DNA of 64,000 nt from Thalassotalea sediminis (GTDB taxonomy: Bacteria; Pseudomonadota; Gammaproteobacteria; Enterobacterales; Alteromonadaceae): NCBI RefSeq assembly GCF_030295915.1, contig NZ_AP027361.1, positions 2,790,001 to 2,854,000 on the forward strand, written 5' to 3'. The stretch's first letter is position 1; every line of letters begins with the position of its first letter. The notes beneath the pieces were generated by a model. It made no database searches and was not told where the DNA came from. It saw only the letters and a list, made by a program, of their open reading frames with translations. The translations under genes were made by a program, and so were the position numbers. Below, one piece after another: positions 46,289 through 57,049 of this stretch.

Positions 46289-47842
46289 GTGCGCTTTATT
46301 TGGTTTGGGTTATTCCTTTTATCTTTCAATACTTACTCTTTAGATTTCAATAAATATTGTAGTTACACACAAGGTGAGCAAGATTGCTCACTAGAATTCA
46401 TTCAGGCACTTAATGACGCCTCTGAAAACAAGGATTCTATTTATTTTGAAGCTGGAGAAATATTTAACATTCGTTCGGTTGATACAAGAGAAATGGAAAT
46501 CAACAACGTTAGATTAATTGGTATCACAGAAGAAGGTACAAAGCCGAGCATTTTAACCGATAAATTTCACCTTTTTGATATTAGTAACCTATTTATTACG
46601 AATATTGAGTTTTCAGGTATTCATAACGAAATTGGCGATACAGAGCAAGGCACTTCAATCATTATTCTAGGGACAAAAAACAAAGAAGAAAAAGCTTCAA
46701 ACATCACTGTTACCAACAGCACTTTTAATGAGTCTGCAGAAGACCTTCTCGCGATCTGGAATAGCCGTAATGTCATCATTAACAATAATATTTTTAAACG
46801 CTCAGGTTTAGCCTTGAGAACTCAAGTAAGCGAAAATAATCCTAGTGATTTAAGACCAGCAGGTAGTGGCTTACTTTTTTTTAATGTCGATGAAGCAAAT
46901 ATTAGTCATAACCAGTTCTACGAAATGAAAAAAGTTGCGATGTATTTTCATGCAGAAGAGATCGTGAACAAAAATGTTGATGTAATTGACAACTATATCG
47001 ACATGGAAAACTTTGAAAAACCGACTCAGCGTTATGGTTTGTTAGGTGGTGCAGGTATTTATATTGGTAACTCACCCAATTTTTATAACTTTCGGGTGCA
47101 AGGAAATAGAATTTTAAACTACAAGGGGAATGCAGTTCGTGTTAATGGCTCAAAAATGTTAGTAAAAAACAACTTTATTAACTTTAGAGGCCAATGTAAC
47201 GACATGGATTCAACAATTAGTGATGGTGCCGGTATAGCCATAAAAGCCCATTATCTAAAAAATTCAGTTATCGAAGGTAATTGCTTCCAAAATACAATTG
47301 CCGGTATTTCATTAGAAAGCTGGGATGTTATTAAAGAAGTCACGTTAAGTAACAACACCATTCATAATACCGAAAATGCTATTTTTGTCACATACAGAAA
47401 TACTGCTACGTATAGTAACTTATTAATTGATAGGAATAGACTTTTTGGTACGACAAACTACGGTATAGCATTCTTTTCTAATGGCTTAAGCCACAGTAAT
47501 AGAGTAACAGGAAACACAATTGCTACAAGCCACCAGAAATTTGGTGGCCCGCTTATTGCGATCAGAAACCAGGAAAAGTTTTATTTTAACAACAACTATG
47601 TTCAAGGACAGGCAACATCACCAAACTGGAATCACTTGGTATTAACTAACGTCAGTAACTCAACCTTTATTCGCAGCGAATTTAGAAGCCCTAACGGGGA
47701 AGATAGCCATTTTGGCGGGATTTATATCAGAGATAGTAAATCAGCAAATAATAAGTTTGATACCATAACCTTTACTAAGCTTGATCCCGGTTATACTGAT
47801 GACGGTACAAACAATAGTTTTACTAATATCACTTACCAGTAA
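46289..47842 (+). CDS. Secreted parallel beta-helix protein (paralogue A)
   Basis: A 517-residue protein with a signal peptide (RFIWFGLFLLSFNTYS) and many beta-helix turns rich in asparagine (ITVTNSTF, VIINNNIF, VRVNGSKMLVKNNF). It resembles pectate-lyase-type right-handed beta-helix proteins, but I recognise no catalytic signature. It has no C-terminal anchor. I start at the GTG at 46289, which has GGAG 7 nt upstream and gives the same N-terminus as its paralogue at 47908. The two genes are convergent. It may act as a polysaccharide lyase, epimerase or adhesin. Confidence 0.75.
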   Translation: MRFIWFGLFLLSFNTYSLDFNKYCSYTQGEQDCSLEFIQALNDASENKDSIYFEAGEIFNIRSVDTREMEINNVRLIGITEEGTKPSILTDKFHLFDISNLFITNIEFSGIHNEIGDTEQGTSIIILGTKNKEEKASNITVTNSTFNESAEDLLAIWNSRNVIINNNIFKRSGLALRTQVSENNPSDLRPAGSGLLFFNVDEANISHNQFYEMKKVAMYFHAEEIVNKNVDVIDNYIDMENFEKPTQRYGLLGGAGIYIGNSPNFYNFRVQGNRILNYKGNAVRVNGSKMLVKNNFINFRGQCNDMDSTISDGAGIAIKAHYLKNSVIEGNCFQNTIAGISLESWDVIKEVTLSNNTIHNTENAIFVTYRNTATYSNLLIDRNRLFGTTNYGIAFFSNGLSHSNRVTGNTIATSHQKFGGPLIAIRNQEKFYFNNNYVQGQATSPNWNHLVLTNVSNSTFIRSEFRSPNGEDSHFGGIYIRDSKSANNKFDTITFTKLDPGYTDDGTNNSFTNITYQ

Positions 47843-47860
47843 CATAATGGTTTAATAAAC

Positions 47861-47886
47861 AAAAAGAGGCTTTAAAGCCTCTTTTT
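47861..47886. terminator. Bidirectional terminator between the two beta-helix genes
   Basis: AAAAAGAGGCTT and AAGCCTCTTTTT form a 12-bp stem with a very short TA centre, flanked by A and T runs. It separates the convergent paralogues. Confidence 0.82.
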
Positions 47887-47907
47887 TATCGCTTATCAAC
47901 CTATTGG

Positions 47908-49191
47908 TCATGATTGCTGACTCACCTTTAGTTTCCAGTATCGTCTTACAACAACTAAAATCGACAAAAACAGTACATTAACGGCTCCTCCAGATGACTC
48001 TTCCTTGCCATTACTATCAGCCAAAATATTCTCTGTAATAACGATATTGGACGACACACCACCTTCCTGATCATCGACCCAAAAATTCACTTTCGCGCCA
48101 TATATACTATTATGCTTAATAGTAATATTCTCGATATTACCCCAGCTTTCCAAAACAATGCCTGAATGCGTATTCTGAATACAATTATCAGTAATTTCTG
48201 CATTGGTTAATAAGTGGCCTTTTATTGCCATCCCCACCAAAGGTTTAGCAATACTAGTATCCATTTCTTCACACTGACCCGTATAGTTAAACGCATTGTT
48301 AAACACCTTAACGTCATCGCCATTGATGCGCATGCCATTCATGGTGTAATTGAGTATACGGTTGTTATAAATTTCAGCATGTTTAGTGTTATTTTCATTG
48401 GCCAGATAGATACCTGCACCACCTTTTAAACCATAGCGCTGAGTGGGCTTTTCATCACTGAGCAGATCGATGTAGTTGTCATGTATCTTGATGTTTTCAT
48501 CGAGAATATCTTCGGCATCAAGAAAAATGCCCACTTTTTTAATCTGGTAAAATTCATTAAAACCAACGTCCAAATCAATCACGTTATGAAATAATAAGCC
48601 GCTGCCCCTGGGCCTTAAATCATTCGCATCCCCGGCACTTGGAACGACTCGCATCGCCAGCCCAGAACGCTTAAAAATGCTGTTAGAGATTGTGACATTT
48701 TGTGTATTCCAAAGTACTAACAAGTCTTCCGCAGCATTTTCAAAAGTCACGTTATCAACAGTAATATTGCGTATTTTCGCTAAGCGATTACGTGTACCTA
48801 GCAGCAACAAACTATTACCCTGTTCGGTATCTTCGGCCTCATTGTGAATGCCCGTGATTTTGATATTTTTAATTAAAAGATTACCTGTATCAAAAAGGTA
48901 TAAGCCGTCGGTGTGAATAACTGGGGTACTGTCACCTTCACCAACAAGAGATATGCCATCAAGTGCCAGACCCGAAGTATCAATGCGATCAATGCGATAC
49001 TCTTTACCCGCAGAAAAAATAATACTTTCTTGTGTATTTGCCGCATCTAACAAGGCATCCATAAACTCAGCTGAACAATCTTGCTCTGCCGTTTGATATT
49101 GGCAGTACTGGTTAAAATTTACCGAGTAAGTATTAAAAGAGAAGACCAACAAAAAAACTAAAATCGTGTTCAAACTAAACCTTATTAACAC
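47908..49191 (-). CDS. Secreted beta-helix protein with GlyGly-CTERM-like tail (paralogue B)
   Basis: A 427-residue paralogue of the protein at 46289; NQYCQYQ, GSGLLFHNV, KPTQRYGLKGGAGIYL and others align. A signal peptide ends near FNTYS. The C-terminus reads SSGGAVNVLFLSILVVVRRY, a short Gly-Gly, a hydrophobic helix and a basic end, which matches the GlyGly-CTERM sorting signal cut by rhombosortase. The protein is about 90 residues shorter, the last beta-helix turns being replaced by the anchor. GTG start with AGGA upstream. Likely exported and processed at the surface. Confidence 0.75.
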   Translation of the reverse strand: MLIRFSLNTILVFLLVFSFNTYSVNFNQYCQYQTAEQDCSAEFMDALLDAANTQESIIFSAGKEYRIDRIDTSGLALDGISLVGEGDSTPVIHTDGLYLFDTGNLLIKNIKITGIHNEAEDTEQGNSLLLLGTRNRLAKIRNITVDNVTFENAAEDLLVLWNTQNVTISNSIFKRSGLAMRVVPSAGDANDLRPRGSGLLFHNVIDLDVGFNEFYQIKKVGIFLDAEDILDENIKIHDNYIDLLSDEKPTQRYGLKGGAGIYLANENNTKHAEIYNNRILNYTMNGMRINGDDVKVFNNAFNYTGQCEEMDTSIAKPLVGMAIKGHLLTNAEITDNCIQNTHSGIVLESWGNIENITIKHNSIYGAKVNFWVDDQEGGVSSNIVITENILADSNGKEESSGGAVNVLFLSILVVVRRYWKLKVSQQS

Positions 49192-49230
49192 TTAAAAACT
49201 TCCTTAAATATCTATATCGATAGGTGAGTG

Positions 49231-52131
49231 TTATTGATGATAAGTATTTTCACTCATCATAATATGATTGTCTTCAACAAAGAGTATATCTAGATCTAAG
49301 TCGTCGTCGATATCAATAAAGCGTTTAAATGAAGAAATACTCTCTAGTGGTTGAACTTCCCCAATAACTGGAGACTTCAGCGATTCATTGTAGGAATATA
49401 AAACAAACCTACCTGAATCAATGTTATAAAAATAAGGCTGCTGAATACCAAACAAATCAGCATAATAATTTGGCAAATCTGTTATGAGTAGATTAGATGC
49501 ATATGTACCACTATCTGAACGCTTAAGCCAATAGCGATCATTTAACGTTCCCAATATCACATCATCGATGCCATCTTGATCTATATCTCGTCGATAGTGG
49601 CCCGCTTTCACATCTATTAGATTTTCATCAAACGACTTCCACTCATCGTATAGATTGTCAGCCTGCTTTAAGCGGTATTGCAATGTACCGCAGATAGTAT
49701 AGCTATTACATTGATAAAGTTGATTAAATTGAATGATATCTGTTTGCGAATCGCCATTAACATCCCAAAAACTAGGGGTAATCTGTATATCTAGAACGTG
49801 ATCAAAATACGATTTCGAATATTCCCAATCCGTATAAGCCTGTAATTCGGCATCATATACACGCCAATCATAAGAGCTCGCATATTCGTAATGGCTAATG
49901 TAGCTCCTTACATAATCTAAAAAACCGTCATCATTGATATCTTTAATACTTGTCATACCCACTACCATGTCGTCACCTTCATGACAGCCAAGTCCGGTCA
50001 ACTGCTTCTCTTCGTCAAATGATATGCCATTTCCGTATCTAATATTGGCTACCTCAAAGTAATAACATCCTTCTACTGAAATAATTGATGTATATAGAGC
50101 ATCATCAATGGCGTCGCCATTAAAATCAAATAACCTTAAACCTTCAATAAAATACACAGGGTCAACATTTTGTACTTCAACAAGTTGTTCTCCTCCCCAT
50201 TGCATTGCATGCTTACTAACAATACCGTCACTATTTTTCATAGTTATCATATAGTAAGGGCCAACTTGTTTTAAGCCAGTAACTAAAGCTTTTGAGGGAA
50301 AGTGGACTTCATATGGTTTTTCATTCGCTGGTGACCATAATGAAATTTCATTATCGCTAAAAGTATAAAAACGATATTCTTGACTTGCATGCCAATAAAC
50401 GGGACTTGACCACCAAAAGGCATAATTACTCGGTCCGAATTTTTCTAAAAAAGTGAGTTCTGATTCGTTATCTCGTAGCATAGCAACACGTTCAGTAACT
50501 ACTATATCATCAAGCCCATCAAGATTTAGGTCGATAACCTTTGGGGAGTTGCGCGGTTCTAACTCTGTAATATAAGAGTTATCTGCACCGAAACTAAATT
50601 CATTTGTAATATCTAGCAACTGATAACTCTCAGTTTCCTCATCAAAGTCTGCTTTTTTAATTGTTTCGTAAGTGATACTTAACAATTGGTCACTTAATTT
50701 ATCTCTCGAAAGACAGAGTATTTTAGGATATATCTCATCTGTGCTATCAAGTTTAAGTATTGTGTCATCATCACTATTAAAGACATATAGATTTGAAGTA
50801 CCATCTCGGTAATCTGGGTGCCCAGCAGTGTCCCCTTTATAAGTTTGAATATAAAGCTTGTCTTGACCACTGTTTTCCAAGTCACAATATTCAATCGCTT
50901 CTATGCCCCAATTATCGTCAGTGGTTATATCTTTAATTTTAAAATGAGTGCCTAGCTTGTAACTATCTCCGTCTGATGCCAGTACGTTAATTTCATGATT
51001 GTTATAGTAAGCCATTACTTTCTGTTTATAGCCCGATAATTCAAATGCTTGCAAAATATACTTAGGGCGATAGATATAGCCAGCACGTTGATATGAAAAC
51101 AGTTCTTGAACATCTGAAAACTCACCGTTTCCTAAATTCTTTGAGAAAACAACCCGTTCTATATCGGTTTGACCAAAGTACTGATAGGCGATTAAATCAG
51201 GTAAATTATCACCATCAAGATCTTCCAACCTATGTTTTTTGAAAAAACTATAATAGAGGTCAAAATCGGGGTTAATTAAACGAAAAGTAAAATCAACATC
51301 TAGCTCACCATCTTTTTCACCGTTATTTTTAAACCAGTATAATTTGCCATTAAGATAAGTAATAAAATCAGTATTTCCATCATTATCGATATCAGCAATA
51401 GTCATATTGTCGAGATCAAGCCCTGTATATTCTAGTTCAAAAATACTCTTTTTATCTTTAAAAATAGAGGTAACAGCAGTTGTCGTTAAATTGATAGCTT
51501 TTGCTACGCTGCTACCTTCAACATCAGTAATGGTCAGCTTAAACTGATAATCACTATTGTCACCTTGAACTATTGGCGCATTAAAATAGGCTTTATTATT
51601 ATCTAATATGATCGTTTTTATATTTAAGTTACCAGTGACTTGTTCAAGCGACGCACTGGCAATTTCATGGTCACTTTCTACTTGCCACTCAATTAAAGTA
51701 TGAGCGCCGCTTTTTGCCGTTATTTCAGTATCAACTATAAGTTCTGGTATCTTGGGGAATACACTAATTTCAACGATATCTTTACTTTGCTTCTGCTCAT
51801 TATCTGTAACCAACAGCTCGAAAGTGAGTATTTCAAGTTTAGAGACTATAGGCGCTGTAAAGCTGGCATTTAGGCTTGTCGCATTTTCAAGCGAAACAGA
51901 TATACCACTTGTTTGAGTCCATTGATAACTAACAATAGAACCATCTGCATCGCTGGCACTTGCGGTTAATGAAACCAAGCTTTGTTCATCCACCGTTTGA
52001 TCCGCACCGGCATCAACGATAGGAGGATTATTGGTTGGAGTAGTTGGTACTTTTGCATCTCCTCCACCGCCACATGCGGAGAGCAAAAAGAAAATTATAA
52101 TCAAGAAGTAAATATGGCTATTTCTAAACAC
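49231..52131 (-). CDS. Large PKD and FG-GAP-like repeat lipoprotein (paralogue B)
   Basis: A 966-residue lipoprotein with a signal ending in LSACGGGG. A PKD-like domain follows (PPIVDAGADQTVDEQSLVSLTA, about 38-125), then a second Ig-like domain (about 130-215) and propeller-type repeats with D-x-D/N-x-D-G loops (DIDNDGNTDF, DLDGDNLPDL, DLNLDGLDDI, DFNGDAIDDA, DINDDGFLDY, DVNGDSQTDI, DIDQDGIDDV, DIDDDLDLDI). The C-terminal half is paralogous to the lipoprotein at 42940. GTG start with AAGGA upstream. Probably surface-exposed and calcium-binding; perhaps an adhesin or glycan-binding protein. Confidence 0.82.
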   Translation of the reverse strand: MFRNSHIYFLIIIFFLLSACGGGGDAKVPTTPTNNPPIVDAGADQTVDEQSLVSLTASASDADGSIVSYQWTQTSGISVSLENATSLNASFTAPIVSKLEILTFELLVTDNEQKQSKDIVEISVFPKIPELIVDTEITAKSGAHTLIEWQVESDHEIASASLEQVTGNLNIKTIILDNNKAYFNAPIVQGDNSDYQFKLTITDVEGSSVAKAINLTTTAVTSIFKDKKSIFELEYTGLDLDNMTIADIDNDGNTDFITYLNGKLYWFKNNGEKDGELDVDFTFRLINPDFDLYYSFFKKHRLEDLDGDNLPDLIAYQYFGQTDIERVVFSKNLGNGEFSDVQELFSYQRAGYIYRPKYILQAFELSGYKQKVMAYYNNHEINVLASDGDSYKLGTHFKIKDITTDDNWGIEAIEYCDLENSGQDKLYIQTYKGDTAGHPDYRDGTSNLYVFNSDDDTILKLDSTDEIYPKILCLSRDKLSDQLLSITYETIKKADFDEETESYQLLDITNEFSFGADNSYITELEPRNSPKVIDLNLDGLDDIVVTERVAMLRDNESELTFLEKFGPSNYAFWWSSPVYWHASQEYRFYTFSDNEISLWSPANEKPYEVHFPSKALVTGLKQVGPYYMITMKNSDGIVSKHAMQWGGEQLVEVQNVDPVYFIEGLRLFDFNGDAIDDALYTSIISVEGCYYFEVANIRYGNGISFDEEKQLTGLGCHEGDDMVVGMTSIKDINDDGFLDYVRSYISHYEYASSYDWRVYDAELQAYTDWEYSKSYFDHVLDIQITPSFWDVNGDSQTDIIQFNQLYQCNSYTICGTLQYRLKQADNLYDEWKSFDENLIDVKAGHYRRDIDQDGIDDVILGTLNDRYWLKRSDSGTYASNLLITDLPNYYADLFGIQQPYFYNIDSGRFVLYSYNESLKSPVIGEVQPLESISSFKRFIDIDDDLDLDILFVEDNHIMMSENTYHQ

Positions 52132-52262
52132 TATAAATTCCTTTTTATTTAACTTTTTATATCTACTTTTTTATTAACGATAAAGTATTTTCAAACACCC
52201 AGTTTAGAGTAACTAGGCGTATGTCGTCAGACACTTACATTAACCCCATGAGTATGAATATA

Positions 52263-53447
52263 TTATGACTTTAACCTTGATACTATTGATTGGCAGCCAA
52301 GCGCATAACCCCTGCCCCAGAAGATGCTTTTAATATCTTGACGCTGAGGTGCAAAATCGTCGTTATGTTGCTCAATGCACTCAAGTAACGATGAAAAAGT
52401 CAGGCACTTATGTCCTGGGGTCACCTCATCATATTCAAAGTACATGCTACGGCAGTTTTTCTTATAGTATTCAAGATCAAAACAATAGAAATATATCGGC
52501 TTGTCCAACAAAAGATAATCGATGTAGATAGATGAATAATCAGTGATCAAGGCGTGAGAGAGCTTAAGTACCGGGTACATGTCGATATTGCTTGGTAACA
52601 GCTTTATTCTATCGTATTGAGACAACTCAATATTTTCAACACCGGCTGCAGGATGTGCTTTGATCCAAAACTCACCATCGACCTTTTCCATTACTTGATT
52701 TAATTGTTCAAAATTAAAATTATCTTTAGAGAAAAACTCGCCACCGGTATCACGAAACGTAGGCATGTAGATATAAACTTTACGTTTTTCAGGTACAGAC
52801 AACTGTGCTAAATCTTTCTTCGTTAATGCAGAAAATGACTGTTCATCAAAAAATTGATCAGTTCTCGGAGAACCACATTTTACGATGGCTTTATCCTTTA
52901 AGCGAAATGCTCTTTTGAAAATACGTTCCATTTCATCTGTGGGCGCAAACATCAAATCGGCTCTGCGATAAGCCGCTGGGAAAAAAATCTGCTTGTAGAG
53001 TTTTTCAGCACTAAATTGTTTTCCATATTTTTTTGCTAAAACTCCGCTATCGATATCAAATTCGATTTTCTTTAGAGGCAGTCCGTGCCACAAATTGATA
53101 AGTTTAGCACCACTCGTTAACCAATGGTTTATCTCTGACACATAGGAAGAGTAAAACACGCATTTGGCGCGTATTATAATCAATATTCCCTTAGCACTTT
53201 TGCGTTTTATTGCTTGATAACCTTGAGCATTTAACTCACCGATTAGCGCAAGATCATCCGTAACCCAGTAACAATCTATTTCAGGGTGTTTCGTTGAGAC
53301 ATAGTGGAAAAGATATTTAGAATTATCAACAAAGCTGTCACGATAGGAAGAAAAACACCACACATTGTTGCGGCGCGGTATGAACTTTAATAATAAGAAA
53401 ATCGGCCACAATATTAATAATGTTACTAAGTATTTGATCAACTTCAT
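52263..53447 (-). CDS. CDP-glycerol glycerophosphotransferase family protein (TagB/TagF-like)
   Basis: A 394-residue protein with an N-terminal hydrophobic segment, [14 protein letters not shown] and [20 protein letters not shown], the conserved motifs of the Glyphos_transf family. In Gram-positive bacteria TagB adds the first glycerol-phosphate to the teichoic-acid linkage unit and TagF polymerises it. Here it sits next to a flippase in the same run as a TagD-like gene, so CDP-glycerol is a plausible donor. The acceptor would be a lipid-linked sugar. Some family members transfer ribitol-phosphate or other groups. Confidence 0.85.
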   Translation of the reverse strand: MKLIKYLVTLLILWPIFLLLKFIPRRNNVWCFSSYRDSFVDNSKYLFHYVSTKHPEIDCYWVTDDLALIGELNAQGYQAIKRKSAKGILIIIRAKCVFYSSYVSEINHWLTSGAKLINLWHGLPLKKIEFDIDSGVLAKKYGKQFSAEKLYKQIFFPAAYRRADLMFAPTDEMERIFKRAFRLKDKAIVKCGSPRTDQFFDEQSFSALTKKDLAQLSVPEKRKVYIYMPTFRDTGGEFFSKDNFNFEQLNQVMEKVDGEFWIKAHPAAGVENIELSQYDRIKLLPSNIDMYPVLKLSHALITDYSSIYIDYLLLDKPIYFYCFDLEYYKKNCRSMYFEYDEVTPGHKCLTFSSLLECIEQHNDDFAPQRQDIKSIFWGRGYALGCQSIVSRLKS

Positions 53448-53448
53448 T

Positions 53449-54693
53449 TTAATTTGACTCGGTCAAGTGTAATTTTTTATTCCATATTCGGTTAATAGCA
53501 AAATAAGCTCTTAAACCAAACACCGTTACTTCTGCTGCTACCACACCCCATACGAAGAATTCAGTACTAAAAATACCGCTAAATACACCATACCCAGCGA
53601 TAACAAAAAAGACCAAAGCTCCCACGATAACCACGCTATTTGCTTCTTTAGAGAAACCTAACGCTGCTAACAAAGGGAAGCCTAACATCATCGAAGGAAA
53701 CACGAATAACAATGCAATGGTATGAATATTAAAAATATCAGCGCTTGCTTTAAAGTCTTGGCCAAACAAGAACACAATCAAATATGGCGCTAAAAAATAG
53801 GCCAATAAACAACCAATAAAGACTAAAAACAAGGAAAGCACGAATAACTTTTTAAACAGTACTAAATCCCTATTTTTTGCTACGTGGGGGTAAAGTGCAT
53901 TAGTAATAGGATACATAACTGATTGAGCGGCGTTATATAGTTTCTCTGATGCAGCATATATGGCAGCTTGTGCTGGCGTACCTATAAATCCAATCAATGG
54001 AATCATACTACCGGTATACGTCATTACAAATACCCGTGAAGTAAAAAAAGGCAATGCGTCTTTAAACGCATTTTTGATCGATTCCTTATTCGCAATAAAA
54101 TTAAAATTTAACTGGTACAGCATATGAATAGCGCTAACAACGCCAGCAACAAAAAATGAAAAGCCATAGACAAAAGTTGCTTTACCGTAATCTTGTTTTT
54201 CACTAATGAGTAAAAACAATAATCCAACATAAAATATTTTGGTGACAACCGTATATAGAGTAACAAACTTCATTTGCTGAATGCCTTGGAAATACCACAC
54301 GGGCAATAGCATTTGCCCTGTCAGTAATAGTCCTCCACCAAGCAGTAGCATCGTCATTTGAGGATCAGGTTTCGCAAATATTACGATTAACGAAAAAATC
54401 ATCACCGCAAAAATAAGTAACAGCAGCTTTATTACTAATACTGAACTGACAATTTCAATTATTTTATCTTTATTGGTTGAGTGAATACTTATTGATCTTG
54501 TTGCTGAAAACTCAAAACCAAAGCGTATAAAGACAAGAAGTAAGTTAGCAACGCCTAAATAAAACGCATATTTACCAAACCCATCTACCCCTAATGCTCT
54601 TGTTAATAAAGGAATAACCAAAAATGGCAACACATAATTACTAAACTGCACTATAAATAGGTAAAAAGTATTTTTATATACTTGGATACTCAC
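53449..54693 (-). CDS. Polysaccharide flippase, Wzx type
   Basis: A 414-residue protein with about 12 transmembrane helices and the N-terminal [28 protein letters not shown] that is typical of the RfbX/Wzx group. It would flip undecaprenyl-linked repeat units across the inner membrane. GTG start; it is packed between the polymerase-like gene (3 bp) and the TagB-like gene. A second flippase gene lies at 62649. Confidence 0.9.
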   Translation of the reverse strand: MSIQVYKNTFYLFIVQFSNYVLPFLVIPLLTRALGVDGFGKYAFYLGVANLLLVFIRFGFEFSATRSISIHSTNKDKIIEIVSSVLVIKLLLLIFAVMIFSLIVIFAKPDPQMTMLLLGGGLLLTGQMLLPVWYFQGIQQMKFVTLYTVVTKIFYVGLLFLLISEKQDYGKATFVYGFSFFVAGVVSAIHMLYQLNFNFIANKESIKNAFKDALPFFTSRVFVMTYTGSMIPLIGFIGTPAQAAIYAASEKLYNAAQSVMYPITNALYPHVAKNRDLVLFKKLFVLSLFLVFIGCLLAYFLAPYLIVFLFGQDFKASADIFNIHTIALLFVFPSMMLGFPLLAALGFSKEANSVVIVGALVFFVIAGYGVFSGIFSTEFFVWGVVAAEVTVFGLRAYFAINRIWNKKLHLTESN

Positions 54694-54696
54694 AGT

Positions 54697-56016
54697 CTAA
54701 ACACCCGAAAGTTCTGGATTTGGTTTAGCTGTAGAATGGTATTTTCGATCACACAACGCCATACCATTAACCAACGCTAAGAGTGGAGCCAACATGCCGG
54801 AAGTGAATATGTGGCCGGCGATCATAGAGACCATAATCAAACTTAAATTTATAATTAATACCGCAGGACCTATGTGTCCGACTTTTAGCCGAGCGGTTCT
54901 AAACCCAATGCTCAACATTACAATACAGTAAATAACAAACAGCAATAGCCCAACTAATCCATGCCAAAAATACATATCAATAGGGTCAATTTCCATTGCG
55001 TTTTTAGTAAATAACCCCAGTCCCGTTTTACTAAAACCAAATACAACATCAGCCCAGTTAGCGTAATTAAAGTATAGTGACATTGTTTCAGCTAAGAATT
55101 TATCTCTTCCTGACAATAAAATGCCGAGCACACCATTTTTTTCATAAAACCAAATAAAACGGCCAAGTAGCCCTGTGGACTCTAAAATAGGTATAATTGT
55201 AATTGCTAAAACAGCGACAACGATTAAAAAAGGCACTAATAACTTAACCTTTAACCAAGTTAAATTAAACATGCGATTTCGTTCATTTAATATAGGAATA
55301 ATGAACACGAGTAACATACCGGCGAGCATTGCCGCTTTCGTCGCAATGAGTACGCCCGAGATTATTGCCACGCCACTTATGATAAAGTAAGTCGCTTTAC
55401 TTTTTTGCCATGCGTAATGCAACATCGTGCCAAACAACACGATATAGATGCCACTGAGTTCGTTACCAGCATAGAAAAAGCCTTTAATACCAACAGAGTC
55501 ATCGCCACCATCATTGCCACCATAACTGCTGTAGCCAAATCCCAAAACGCCTAAAAAGATATTAATCATTAAAACGAAAAAAGAAAACTTAAGGCAGGCT
55601 TTCCCATACTTTAATAGCAAATCTGGCCACTTTTGAGCAATAAACTGCAAATAAACAATGATCACCAACACGGAAATAATTTTCAAACCAGACGTCAGAT
55701 CGTCAAAAAAACCAACGATATCTGTAGTATTTAAAAAGGTGATTAACGGGCCAATCAGCATAATGCCAAAGAGTAATAGTAAATAGCCTAGGGCACGCTT
55801 GGAGTAACTACCTATTTGGAACATCACAATTGCTATCAGCAAGAGCTTAAACAAGGCAGATAATTTTATATCAATGCCGATGCCAACCATGATAAAACCA
55901 TTAACTGCGTCTACTAAAAGCGCACTTCCAATCATGAGCATAGTAAATTGGAACAGCGCCAACTTTGCGCACTTTATTGTCGTACTGCCTATGAGGTGTA
56001 ATGCTTGGTCGGCCAA
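54697..56016 (-). CDS. O-antigen polymerase/ligase-like membrane protein
   Basis: A 439-residue protein with about 11-12 transmembrane helices and a long external loop before GRFIWFYEKNGVLGILLSGRDKFL, a pattern of Wzy polymerases and WaaL ligases. The position next to wzx- and wzz-like genes favours a Wzy role. Start is a TTG with GAGG upstream. The family is too divergent for a firm choice. Confidence 0.8.
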   Translation of the reverse strand: MADQALHLIGSTTIKCAKLALFQFTMLMIGSALLVDAVNGFIMVGIGIDIKLSALFKLLLIAIVMFQIGSYSKRALGYLLLLFGIMLIGPLITFLNTTDIVGFFDDLTSGLKIISVLVIIVYLQFIAQKWPDLLLKYGKACLKFSFFVLMINIFLGVLGFGYSSYGGNDGGDDSVGIKGFFYAGNELSGIYIVLFGTMLHYAWQKSKATYFIISGVAIISGVLIATKAAMLAGMLLVFIIPILNERNRMFNLTWLKVKLLVPFLIVVAVLAITIIPILESTGLLGRFIWFYEKNGVLGILLSGRDKFLAETMSLYFNYANWADVVFGFSKTGLGLFTKNAMEIDPIDMYFWHGLVGLLLFVIYCIVMLSIGFRTARLKVGHIGPAVLIINLSLIMVSMIAGHIFTSGMLAPLLALVNGMALCDRKYHSTAKPNPELSGV

Positions 56017-56020
56017 GGTA

Positions 56021-56962
56021 TTAGCCTCTTTGGGCGTTTAAATGATTTTTTCTACCTGAGATAAACAGAATAATAATTAAGCCAATTATTCCACCGATAA
56101 AGCCACCCACCACAACAATTATAGCGCGCTTTGGTTTCGATTTAATTTCAGGAACAATTGCAGGGTCAACAACCATAAACACATAATCTTTTCGAATTTC
56201 CGTCAACATCTTCGCTTGCACTTGCTCTTCAACAAGTATAGAAATTGCCTTTTTCATATTCGCCAATTTGGCGCTGTCATAGGCTTCATTTAAATAATTA
56301 ATACTTTCATCTGCGAGTTGTTTATCAAGCGCTCGAATATCATGATTAAGCTTATCTATTAACTTATTCAACCAAGCAGTCGCTAATTTTGGCGAGTAAA
56401 AATCAAGTGAAACCTTTATGAATTTTGATTTAGGTTCTTCTTCCACTTCCAACAGCTCTACAAATACGGCAAATATTTCCTGTAAACTTGGTTCTGATGT
56501 ACGCGGCGCTACTGCTTCTCTAACCCACGTCTTTGTTTCAACATCATAAACATCTGGGTCAATTTCAAGCTTATCGGTTGCGATATCCCAAGATTTTGCC
56601 GCCATAATTGGAACAGCCAATTGTTCCTCTTCAATGAACTCCATAATAAACTTTTTAGAAGTGAGCATTTTTAACGCTAATTTTGCGTTTTCATCAAGAT
56701 CTTTATTTAAATTTAGCCCAGCTAGAGATGCTAAACCACCTAGTTGGCTCGCAACACCTGCCATAGACTTTTCATCTTTCTTAACAGGCATAATAGTAAT
56801 TTCTGCAGTATAAACATTTGGCTGAAAAATAGCCCAAACCATTGCAGTAAAAGCAAAAGAAAAACCACAAATAACTAATACAAGCCAGTGTTGAAAGAAG
56901 AGAGAAATAAGCCCGTACAAAGAAATGTCTTCGTTAATCTGTTTTGAATTGTCGTTGCTCAT
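56021..56962 (-). CDS. Wzz-type chain-length determinant
   Basis: A 313-residue protein with two transmembrane segments (about 25-45 and 284-306), a large periplasmic domain and the N-terminal region EDISLYGLISLFFQHW typical of Wzz. The PVKKDEKSMAGVASQLGGLASLAG segment is found in the same family. There is no C-terminal tyrosine kinase domain. It controls polymer length with the polymerase encoded next to it (4 bp apart). Confidence 0.88.
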   Translation of the reverse strand: MSNDNSKQINEDISLYGLISLFFQHWLVLVICGFSFAFTAMVWAIFQPNVYTAEITIMPVKKDEKSMAGVASQLGGLASLAGLNLNKDLDENAKLALKMLTSKKFIMEFIEEEQLAVPIMAAKSWDIATDKLEIDPDVYDVETKTWVREAVAPRTSEPSLQEIFAVFVELLEVEEEPKSKFIKVSLDFYSPKLATAWLNKLIDKLNHDIRALDKQLADESINYLNEAYDSAKLANMKKAISILVEEQVQAKMLTEIRKDYVFMVVDPAIVPEIKSKPKRAIIVVVGGFIGGIIGLIIILFISGRKNHLNAQRG

Positions 56963-57049
56963 GAAATTACAAATTTAGTCATTGAAAGAACGCCAGATTA
57001 TAGCGTTGTTAATAGGATAATGTCGATTAAGTCCTTAAAAAAACAACTA

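Noticed and set aside
46207..49230. Mobile element around the convergent beta-helix paralogues
   Set aside because: Inverted paralogues are present, but no transposase, terminal repeats or target duplications are visible. Gene duplication is the simpler explanation.
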